A stretch of DNA of 64,000 nucleotides from Zonotrichia leucophrys gambelii (taxonomy: Eukaryota; Chordata; Aves; Passeriformes; Passerellidae), in contig NC_088173.1 in the NCBI RefSeq assembly GCF_028769735.1, positions 66,052,963 to 66,116,962 on the forward strand, written 5' to 3'. Both the position numbers and the translations under genes were made by a program. Below the pieces are notes generated by a model. It saw only the letters and a program-made list of their open reading frames with translations, was not told the DNA's origin and searched no databases. The number at the start of each line of letters is the position of its first letter. The first letter of the stretch is position 1. This document shows, one piece after another, positions 25,931-36,178 of the stretch.

Positions 25931-28900
25931 AGCATCAGCTGTCAGCAGGAATTCCTGCCTCACTCTCAAGTGCTGCCACAGCCTGTCTGCACAGCCTGCC
26001 CCGTTTCTGGGCTTCCCCGCTCACTAAAATAGGTTTTACTGTTGAAGTGACTTGAACTTGCTCTTGAAGCCACGTCAGGAATCACTCTGTGCTGCTTGCT
26101 GGCATTTCTGAGCAAGGAGTCAGGAGGTCAAAACCCAAGGTCAGAGAACAGCAGGCATGCAGGATCCCTTGCTGTACCTGAGGCTGGAGAAATCAGCACA
26201 TTCCTAATCAGCAGCTAATCCCCTAATCTTTATTGCATGTAAATTCCAACCCCTTCCCAATGTCTGTGCCATGGTGTTCTCCAATCTGATTATGGTGAAG
26301 CCCCATTGGAAGACTCATCGATAAAAGATGGAAATGTGTAAAATCGATTTGCTGTATATCACAAGCAGCGCCGCAAACCCCTCCGGGGATCAAAGAACTG
26401 CCATCAAACAGCAACAAACAGAGGGCTGTTAAAAACACTTCTTATCTAATAGTGGATGTGACTATTTAACAAAAGACAAAATTCACTTCCGAAGGGAGAA
26501 CAGTGCTGCATTGTTTGACTGACAGTAAAGGATCAGTTCATGGCTTAGGCAGTGTAAGAAAGGTCATCATTTAAGGCCAAGCTGTAAAAGTGTGAGGGCA
26601 GAAGACAAGAGGGTCTAGATGCACTCTGACTCACAATTTACTCCACCAACAATCTCAGCTTTACTTCCAGAAGGTACAGCAGCAGCACTATGGACATGGA
26701 GCAACTGGTCAATTATTTTTGGTCAATTATTTTGTCACTTAGCATTTATCTTGATATGAAGCAATAATCACGGGTAGAGCTGAGCAGAACACTTCAAGTT
26801 TTGGTCCTGAGCTCAGTCAAAGTTTGCCTGAAATGGCTCCACCAAGAGGGTCCAGAGCTTTGGCCCACTGGGAACAGCCTGGACTCCACTATTTTAAATA
26901 CAGTGGTTTTTAGTGTTGAAAACAATTAAAATTTGATAATGCTTCTAAAAAATAAAATATTTTGGCAGGATCTCACTCTCCTATGTCACTTTCCTAGGGT
27001 AAATATAAGGGAAACAAAGCCTCCTTCATGTAATTCACCAGAAGAAAGAGAAAAATTCTAAACTGGAAGAAAGGAGAGGCCAATCCAACTCCTGTGTTTC
27101 ATCCATTGAGGGGAGTTTGCCAGAACCCACAATTTTCATTTTTAAACCTTGTGATATTAGGTGCTTGTTTCTTACTGTCTCTTTTCAGAGGGCATGATCC
27201 TGAAGGAGAATCTCCTGTTTATTTAAACATGAAAGAAAATTTGTGACCTTTGTGATTGTGGGGAATCACTAAATGCTCTGAAAACAGGAAACAAATAAAT
27301 AAAATCCAATTTGTTCCAATTTGTTGTAACATTTAAGCTATTTCAGCCAGAGTACTGGTTTTTGTGAGGTTTGACCAAGGAGTGTTGAACACACAGGATT
27401 AGTAATGTGAGTGTTTCCCACGAATGTGTCCCATGTGATTTTTTTTAAGCATCTTTATGACATGCATTAACAAAAGGCTGCACTGGCTGTGGGATCCAAT
27501 AGCTGTAGGATCTGAAATAGCTTATCTCCATTCACCATACAGGAGAATATAAGCAGGTGTCTCTCCTAGAGAAACTGGCACATTACAACCAACAGGAAGC
27601 TGGCTCATATTCCCAGATGTTTGTCATTATGGGAAGCAGGGAGATGTTAGGGTCAATAAAAGCACACTGCTACTCTTGCAGCACCTACAGTCCAAGAGGG
27701 ACTTCAGTAGCTCAGCCCTGCCATTGATAAAAGTTTTACAAGACCTCTGCTCCAAACAGCCCTGAAATCAAAGGTCTGTTTACTTAGCCTTTGCTTGCTG
27801 GGCTTTAGGATAGTGCAAGGAAGATCAAAGCAGGGACCTCGTTTAACATGTCCAAGTACACAACCAGCAAGTCTGTTTATGTTGGATTCCTACACGCTGA
27901 GAGTGCTGCTGTCTGTCAGCACTTCAGGCTCATTTTCAGCAATATTGGGTGAGGAGGGAAATATTCAGAAGGACCCCACAGATTTTGGTCCTGCTGAAAC
28001 AGAAGCCAAAGTCAGAGCAGGGAGCTCTGCTGGTAACTGTGACTGCCAAGGTCAAACACAAACTCCTTGCAGGGAAAAGGAAACCTTCATGGGTCAGAGA
28101 CCTCTGGTCTCTACTGAAAGGCTCCACCACTAAAATGCAGCCGAAGTCTGCATGAAGAGCTGGAAAAGAATTTTGCTTCTGTATAATTTAGTTTTGTATT
28201 ATTTAGTTCCATACAATTTTTTATTGATAATGCATAATGAGATTCAGTTTGGCACTGGTAAGGGATGACACCCTGATCACCTCATACACAGAAAGAGGTA
28301 CAACAGCCACCAGCAATTCACATCTCCCACTGATACCTGTCCAGCCCCACACTGGGGATGGGATAGTTTGCAATGACAGGCAATTTATTAACAAAGCTTA
28401 ATTTCCAATGGCCCTACATTCTGTGGGGCCACTTGCCAGGACCTATTGAGGGGCAAGAATCTGATGACAATTTATTTATATGCTTGTTTGTCACTGTTGC
28501 ATTAATGCCTCTTTATTTAAAAAATTCATATATATATTTACAAAAGGCTGAAGACTTGCAATGGCCTTTGTTCCAAGCATGGTGGCAGTGGGATGCAGAA
28601 CAATCACAATCCCTTCTACATGACTTCCCATTTTCACAAAGTTTGAACTTAGTATCTCTCACATCACTCCTTCTCAAACAATGTGTGTGAAATTGGCTTA
28701 AAGGCTTAAAAGCTACTGGAAGGGATGGAGATGGATTGACCCTCAAAAAATGTCACCACATGAATTTCATGTCTTTAGGACACCAATGTAAAGAGCAGCC
28801 GGACTAGGATAGGTATGGAAAGGGTGCTCAGACAGAAGGAGACAGCTGGTATTTAACTTTGGAAGTAAGGCTCTTTCTTTGAAAGATTTATCTGAGGATT

Positions 28901-29839
28901 TAACCCCCATCTGGTATCACAGCAGAACCTCCACCAGAAAATCAAACAACAAAAACGTTGGGATGGATCCACTTTATGCTCATTCCTTTTACTTTTCTCA
29001 GTGTTCTGTTAAAGTTTCCTGGGAAAACCCTTTCATGTTCTGAGTTATCTTGCTTAAAATAAATATAAACCTGGGACCTGCAAAAGGCAGTAACCAGTGT
29101 AAGGAAACCAAATCTCCCAACAGACTGCTTGCTCTGGAGCTGCCTCCTGCATCTCCCTCTGAAATACCCAAAAAGGCAGAGACAAGGCACTGGACTGGCA
29201 CTGGCCTATAGATGAGCCCAACAGAAACAAATTAATACCTGCTGCTCCTTCCCTTGGTTTCTAAGTTAATAAGTTGTCAGGACCATGAGGAGAAAATGTC
29301 ACCAACTGTGGGCTGGAGGAGCCCCTTTAGGTCTCGTTCCCACCCATCTCTCTGGACTATCTGCAGAAATGAACTTTTAAAACAGAGACAAATTAAAGAG
29401 AAGAGAACCTAATGAATAAAGTACTTTCTTAGGTCCTTGATAGTCAGAGAGCAAGCGTCACACAAGGTACCAAAGTGCCACAGACTGCACAATTGCACAA
29501 AGCTGGGGACACCTTCCTCTCTCGAGGTGCTGTGAGGACACACACCAGATTTCAAGGCACCCTGTGATCACAGGCAGATGGGAACCTGGATGGATATGCA
29601 GCTCTTCAGACTCACCAAAGAATCTTCTCCGTTTCCCAGGGGAGATCCTTCCCCTAAGGAGGCAATACAGGCAGCTTTTCTCCACCTCCTTCCACTGCCT
29701 CTAGCCAAAATCCTCATCTAAACCATTCCCTCCCCCTCCTCCTGGCCCCAGTATCCAATCCCTTCATACACTTGCAGACAGTTATTGTCCCCTCAGGTGT
29801 CACTTAGCCAAGCTATACATATATTTACAAGCAGCTCTT
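25931..29839 (-). other. Intronic sequence with one candidate conserved element
   Basis: Mostly featureless AT-rich DNA. It contains the candidate element at 26220-26470, described separately. No exon or identifiable transposon was recognised. Confidence 0.5.
26220..26470. promoter_or_regulatory. Candidate enhancer-like noncoding element
   Basis: A compact group of textbook-like sites: ttgcatgtaaat (octamer-like), catcgataaaagatgg, aaatcgatttgc and gatcaaag (TCF/LEF-like), with retained CpGs in agcgccgc and ctccgggg. The density is suggestive only; such matches occur by chance and conservation was not tested. Confidence 0.22.
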
Positions 29840-29859
29840 TTAATCTTCTCACATAAATC

Positions 29860-29955
29860 AGGCCCCCAGTTGTCTGATCCGATCATCCGGGCCTGTCTCT
29901 CTCTGTCCGGACGAAAACCTCGCCTGTCTCCCTGACATCTCCTGGATGTCGAGCT
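29860..29955. other. Small CpG cluster, candidate noncoding element
   Basis: Six CpGs in under 100 bp, including tgatccgatcatccgggcc and ctgtccggacgaaaacctcg, just before a long pyrimidine-rich stretch. No exon was recognised. Confidence 0.2.
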
Positions 29956-29979
29956 GTCAGCTCAAGCTCAGAGCTCTTA

Positions 29980-30620
29980 ATCTTCCTCCCCCTCCCCACC
30001 TCCTTCCTTAATTGCTGTGGACACTGCTACTGTCCTGCCTGTCGCTCAGGCCCACAGCCCTGGTGTTATTTTTGCTTTGCTCTCCCTCCAGCTCTCCCCA
30101 TCCTGGCTCAGACCCTGAGCCAAAGTCTTTCTGCAGCTCCTTGATAAGCCCAGCCCTGGCTGCCCGTGCACTCACTTGGAGTTTGCATCCAGACTCCCAT
30201 CGTATTTCATCAAGACTCCTCTGCTCCAGCCTTGGCAATGCACACTCTTGCCTCATCCATATTAATTTTTTCTAGGCACTGCTCTGGCCACTTCTCCCTC
30301 TCCTCACATCCACCTTTGCCTTTCCCTGCCACATCAAACAGCTGCTACTTTTCTTCACTTGTCAAGGCTCCTCTGGCCTCTTCCCAATCACTGTTCTGCC
30401 ACCTCTTCCTTACCAGAGGTCCACCCTCTTCCAGCTGTGCCAGATGTCCAGGCTCTCTCCTGCCTTTTTACATTTTTCAGATAAAATCATAGGTATTTCC
30501 TTTCCTAGGTGTTTCCTTCCTGGCTCTCTCCCTGCACATGCCCCTAAAGCTTTCCTGCACCAGGAACCACCATCACTGGTCAGCAGCCAAGCCTGGCATC
30601 CTGCTGGTCCTCATGGCCAA
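29980..30620. other. Pyrimidine-biased stretch
   Basis: For about 640 bp the plus strand is strongly enriched in C and T, with few purine runs, and ends at the LTR insertion. Overlapping frames open on both strands reflect this bias, and none resembles a known protein. It could be an old, decayed simple repeat. Confidence 0.5.
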
Positions 30621-30622
30621 CA

Positions 30623-31023
30623 GTCACAGACATCTTTTTGTGAAAGTCTTTTCTTTAGGATTTTCTTGCTGAAGCTGAGAAGTTTCAGCAACAAATGTAA
30701 ACAATTATTATCTGCTGCTGTGGAATGCAACAGGTCTACCTGTGATGGGCCCCTCTTGGATGTTTATAATTAATGGCCAATCAAGATGGAGCTATCTCGG
30801 ACAGAGTCTGAGAGAGCTGCCTTTGTTATCATTCTTTTCTATTCTATTCTTAGCTTAGCCTTCTGAGGAAACCTTTTCCTTTTCTATTTCTTTTTAGTAT
30901 AGTTATAATGTAATATATATATATATATATATATATCATAAAATAATAAATCAAGACTTCTGATCATGGAGTCAACATTCTTGTCTCTCCTTCCACCTGA
31001 AGACCCCTGTGACCACGGTCACA
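30623..31023 (+). mobile_element. Solo endogenous-retrovirus LTR with 5-bp target duplication
   Basis: About 400 bp flanked on both sides by CAACA (30618-30622 and 31024-31028), as expected for retroviral integration. It ends in ACGGTCACA. Internal landmarks are ttatctgctgctgtggaatg, an AATAAA signal at 30945-30950 and the catggagtca block near the 3' end, shared with the LTRs at 58.4 and 62.9 kb. A TA run at 30913-30937 is an expanded microsatellite inside it. The 5' end is expected to begin TG but reads GTCACA, so it has changed. No internal retroviral region accompanies it, hence a solo LTR. Confidence 0.82.
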
Positions 31024-31029
31024 CAACAC

Positions 31030-31253
31030 CATCAAACAGTTTAAAACTAAAAGAAGAAGAGATTTAGATCAGATGAATGGGAGAAATTCTTTACTCAGTG
31101 TACACTGGAACAGGTTGCCCTGTTAAGCTGTGGCTGTTGCATCCCTGGAAGTGCTCAAGGCCAGGCTGGATGGGGCTTGGAGTCAACCTGGGATAGTGAA
31201 GGTTGGAAATTGATCTTTGAGGTTCCTTCTAACCCAAACCACTCTATGATAAT
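31030..31253 (+). mobile_element. CR1 LINE 3'-end fragment
   Basis: Typical avian CR1 terminal text: agatttagatcagatg, gaaattctttactcagtg, ggaacaggttgccctg, catccctggaagtgctcaag and a final ccactctatgataat. It is 5'-truncated and lies next to the LTR's right target duplication, which suggests the LTR landed at its edge. It is a noncoding fossil. Confidence 0.78.
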
Positions 31254-34200
31254 AAGATTTTCTGATCTCACTGCTGCTTTGCTCCAGCCATCTTCCTTCC
31301 TCTCAGACCCCCAGGGAGCTCTTGGGGCACAGCTTTGTTATGTTCACACACCTTGCACAGTGAGGTGAAGGCCCTGAGCACAGCAGTGACACACACAAAT
31401 CACGCTAATCACAACAGCTTCACTGGCACCTCTCTGCTGATTATCCTCATTTCTGCATCCACAGCATTAATGTATAATTGCATTTTAACAAGCTTCATTA
31501 GCACATTGCCTTAGTAAAGCTTAACACAGCCCAAGCACCCAAGGAAACCTCATGGTGCTTTTCTGCTCAATATAATTTCCAAGTCTTCTGTAACCTGATT
31601 TGTTAGGAATAACCTCAGGGCTGTAAAGCTTTTCTTCTGCCATCCAGTAATTAAGGAATAATTTGTCACGGAGCAAGTCAAGCTGCAGGGCAGGAAGGCC
31701 CTGTGCAACACAATGGAGCTGTGTAAACCAAAGCCCTGGGTACAGGAACAGAGCATCCCTCCCCTCCTTCTTCATTAGCCAGGAGCTGGTGCTCAGCTCC
31801 TGTAAATGCTGCCCAGACCCCTCAGTAATGCAGCTCATACCCTCTGTAAAGCTGCCCAGACCCCTCAGTAATGCAGCTCTTGCTGCAGGCAGAGGGGTAA
31901 TGCAGGGAATAATGCAGCTCATGTGCACCCTGCCAGCACACACTGGCTGTGCCTCTGCCCCTCCTGTATTTTTCTGGACATGGTGCAGAAAGGTAAACAG
32001 CCCGTTGCCAAACCGTACCGCTGGCATGAGCTGTGTGATGGAATAGGATTAAGAAATGGGCTGCAAAGCTTTTTTTAAGAAAGTTTTATGAAGCTCCAAA
32101 GGATAACTGAAACTCCATATTTTTTAAAAAAATAACCAGCCTGGCAAGAAAAATGTGAGGAACTTAGGAATACGACAGATTGAGCACAGGTAATATATCT
32201 ATCGAGTGTGAGGGGTATTTCTGTCTGGCTAAACCCTTTCCAGCCTTAATACTTTTCCCAGTTATCTCAGTCACATAAAAGTCAAACACTTTCCCAAGCA
32301 TTCCTGGAAAGATGCTTCCTGTTTTGGTGAGGGAGAGGGTATTTTTAAGTAAAAAATGATCTGACTATGCTGACTGTGTATGAATCCCAGTCACAAAACC
32401 AGAAGTAGTTTTGCAGATGGAGGTTGTTACCTGATTTTTTTCCCTTAACTTCCATAGTAACCAGATTAAGGAACTGCTGGCAAGCCTCAGTAGCATTTCC
32501 AAAACCATATGTAGGAACAGTATGGCAGGAATAGAAAGCTATAGAATATCAACAGCTACATGGCCCCAGACAGCTGTCTGTGAGAGCAGAAAACATGGGG
32601 TTAATGGCTCTTTTATACTTTTCTTTTAGCACTTGCAGACAACTGAGGACTGGTACGGAGATCATTGCTGGAAATTCTCCATGCAAAGAGACACGCTGAT
32701 CTTGTGAAGTGTCAGCAACACTCAATTCCCATTAATTTTAAGGGAGATCAAAGTTGTCAAGCATTTTGTAGGGTATTCTAAATCTGTGGACAGATAGGCT
32801 CCCATCTCACTATAAAAACAGGCTGTCCCCCAGCAAACCCCTCTCACACCTTTATTTATCCATGCTTTGCAATTTTCCAGCTTAAGCACATAAAGAAGAA
32901 CAAAAACCCAGTTGTCAACCATCTGATACTACAATAGTTGATTCTTAAGGAATATATACTTCTCACATCCTACTACCATTATTTTAATGTTCAGATGTAA
33001 AGGAAAAACTTCACCCATCCCCACCTTCTTCCCCCTTAACCAGACAAATAAGGCATTCAGCTTGTCTGAATTTAAATTTTTATTGGAGCTGATCCAGCAA
33101 CCAGAGCGCATTGCTAGAAGCCAAGGTCCCGCTTCCTTCAATACACCTCCTTCATTCTGACTCCCTGCTTTTGTACAGCTTTGGTAATCTCAATCTGTGG
33201 TCAGGGATAGGATAAAATTTCAGCTATTTCCCCCCTCAACTGCACAGAACCGGGCTTGCTCTTAAATCAAAAGCCCTGCACCCTAAACCTCTGGTTAAGT
33301 ACTTAACTATAGGCAAAGTCTTTGAAATCATCACAGGCTTCTTTTTCTCTTTTTCTTAGATATAGTGCTGAAAACCACAGAAGTGAGCCCAGATCTCAGG
33401 AATATCAAAGGTATTCAGAGGAAAGTGGGGGAAGTGGGCTCATAGGGTGGCTCCCCCAGTGCTTTCTTGGCCTGATCTGAAATAGATGGCATTACCAGTC
33501 CTCATCAAAAATGTAAAATTTCCTCCCTTGTTCTCTAGGGCATGAGAAAATATTGCAAACTTTCCTGGAAGCATTAGGAGGAGACAGCACCTGCAAGCAG
33601 AAGTCACTTTTCTGTCACTGCCTTGGTGAATGACCTCCACCTTCCTGCACAGGATGGTGTGGGCTCCCACATATCTTCTACTGATGTTTAGATTTCCCTC
33701 TCTCAGTACTTCTCCTTTTCCCCTCTCATTCCCTCTACAAATAGTAATTCAAGAGCCACGATCACCCCTTTGCTTGGCTTCAGGTCTCTTGCATGGGCTA
33801 AAGTTACCTCCAATTCTCCAGCATGGTTTGGGGAATTTATTTATATTCTGTGTTCTGGAGATAGACCCCATGTCTTGCCAAGGGCTCTCACGGGTATTAC
33901 AAAAGGAACACTGACAAATATTTATGGAACCTAAAGTGAAATTCAAGACACTGTTAAAATAAAGTTTGCTTTAGGTTTTTTTTTTTTTTTTTTTTAATTC
34001 TCCTGAAGAATTGACCTGGCTTTTTTGGCAAAAAGACTAATCCAAATGCTATTGGTATCTTAGCAGCTCATAAGAACCACATGCTTCAAATAAAGCCATT
34101 ACTATCAGACATGCTGAGTGGTTCAATTAAACAAATATGAAAATAGACACTTCATCCTGCTTTAACTAAGTGGGATCATTTCACTCCTGAATCCAGAATG

Positions 34201-35324
34201 ACAATGAAAATGATATAGTATTTATAGAGCAGCTTTTTATCCTGAAAGATCCCCAAGGATTACACAGACCCTGCTTCACACACTACTGAGATGCTGCCCC
34301 TTCCAGGGAGGAACACATGAGCTGTCCCACTGCCCTGAGGAATGGCACAGGGCAATGCAGACAGAGGAGCAGACAAGAATTCCACATTCAGCTGAAACTA
34401 TAGAAAGGAATTTAAGCACACAGAATAGAGAATGTTTAGGCTGGAGCACATCCAGCACAGAGGAGGTATAGTGATCTGGTGTTTCAAATACAGAAGTTAA
34501 GGCAAAACAATAAAAAAGTGCTGGTTCAAAGTATCCAAAACCCAAAATTTAGGGAAGAAGGGGAAATGTCATCTTGAAGGTGAACAATTTCATTCCTTCC
34601 ACTTCAGTTGTGCATGGGAAACTCTCTAGAAGATGTTCTTGCTCACCATTCCCTTCAGGAATACAAGAACCAGGAGCAATAATTCTTTGCATAGCTGCCT
34701 GTTCACACAAGGATGACACAGGATATATTATGAATTAAAGGCTTCAAAAAGCTTTATCTGGTGGTCTCACACACATCACAGACAGGAAAATACCGGGTCC
34801 ATCTACATCACACATTGCAGCCAGGATCCCTGCTGGCATCTCTGCCTCATTGCACATTATCTGCACTACAAATAAATGCAGCCTGTGGGGAGAGAGAGAG
34901 ACTTGCCCAAGGCTGCCCTGTGAGTGTGCAGCAGCAGCATCAGGATCCAGTTTTGACTGCCAGTGCTCACTGTGACAAGCAGGTGATGCCTCCCCACTCC
35001 AGGACAAATCCCCATGACTTGCATGAGGAGCTCAGCAGGCCACAGTGTAAAATGTCAAAAGGTGCCCAAACATTTTCCAGTAACATTCTCTTTTGTGAAA
35101 GACAGAAAAGGACAGCACTGATTTATGGAGCAGCAGCATGGCAGGTCATGGTAAACAGGGAAAATCCATCTCTTTAAGAAGTTAGGGACACGGTGACACG
35201 ACATGAAGTCATGTGGGCACACACCAAATGTCAGCTCCAAGGGCTACAGCAAGGACTGGAACCAGCTCAGTGTCAGGAGTTCAGCCTGTGGATGTGCTCA
35301 TGATGACACATCTGCAAAGAATCA
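31254..35324 (-). other. Noncoding sequence with small simple repeats
   Basis: No exon was recognised. It contains a 20-T run at 33976-33995 and the local duplication at 31802-31890. The 168-codon minus-strand frame at 31521-32027 has no known motif and overlaps that duplication. Confidence 0.5.
31802..31890. repeat. Tandem duplication, two copies of about 44 bp
   Basis: The string gctgcccagacccctcagta, continuing atgcagctc, occurs twice, starting near 31808 and 31851, each copy preceded by gtaaa. Related atgcagctc pieces follow to 31920. It is a recent-looking local duplication. Confidence 0.8.
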
Positions 35325-35445
35325 GTCACAGCACAATTTGGATTGGAAAAGACCTTTAAGATCAAGTTCAACCATTAAAACAGCACTGTCAAGTCTACCA
35401 CTAAAATCATGTCCCTACAAGTCACATCTGCACATCTTTTAAATC
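35320..35445 (-). mobile_element. CR1 LINE 3'-end fragment
   Basis: In antisense, ttggaaaagacctttaagat, then caagttcaaccattaaaaca, then gcactgtcaagtctaccac and aaaatcatgtccctacaagt match the well-known CR1 3' region. The fragment is short and diverged. Confidence 0.68.
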
Positions 35446-35810
35446 CACTTAGGTACAGTAAGGAGAAGAAGCCATGAAAATATTACTAGAAACATCCCCC
35501 CAGCACAGAAATGGGAAAGAAATACAACTGTGCCATGAGAGGTTTTACCTGGCACACAGACTAGCAGTGGCATGAGTCTCTCTGCAGAACAATTAGCAGA
35601 AAGCACCAATCTTATAAAGCCTCTTTCTTTCTTCCAGTTCATTTAGCCTGAAGTAGAGCAATCAAGACTCTTCTGGCAGGATATCACATTCTCAATCTGC
35701 AACCACTTAAAGGAAGAGGACAACAATTGCAGAGAGATGTCCCAGGAGAAGAAATCATTGTACAAGTGAAAGGGATTTCTTTGGAGTGACTTTCAAATAA
35801 TCTGAAGCTG

Positions 35811-36178
35811 CTCTTTCTCTTCTCTTCTCTTCTCTTCTCTTCTCTTCTCTTCTCTTCTCTTCTTCTTTCTCTTTCTTTTTCTTCTTCTTCTTCTTTCCTT
35901 TCTTTCTTCTCTTTCCTTTCCTTTCTTCTTCTTTCCTTTCTTTCTTTCCTTTCCTTTCCTTTCCTTTCCTTTCCTTTCCTTTCCTTCCTTTCCTTTCCTT
36001 TCCTTTCCTTTCCTTTCCTTTCCTTTTCCTTCTTCCTTTCCTTCCTTCCTTCCTTCCTTCCTTCCCCCTCTTCCTTTCCTTTCCTTTCCTTTCCTTTCCT
36101 TTCCTTTCCTTTCCTTTCCTTTCCTTTCCTTTCCTTTTTCATTTCTTTCTTCTTTCTTTTTTCTTCTCTTGTCTTTTG
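35811..36178. repeat. Long homopyrimidine microsatellite (CTTTC, TCTTC, CTTC mixtures)
   Basis: Bases 35811-36140 contain only C and T, 330 bp without a purine. The first A is at 36141, after which the tract continues impurely to about 36178. Sub-blocks are TTCTC at the left, TTC, then TTTCC pentamers, a TTCC run at about 36040-36064, and TTTCC again. The minus strand, sense for FGFRL1, is all purine with GGAA and GGAAA repeats. Lys/Glu/Arg-rich frames across it are artefacts. Confidence 0.97.

Noticed and set aside
30012..30773. Overlapping Ser/Pro/Leu-rich plus-strand frames
   Set aside because: They arise from a pyrimidine-biased stretch, the last running into the LTR, with no domain motifs.
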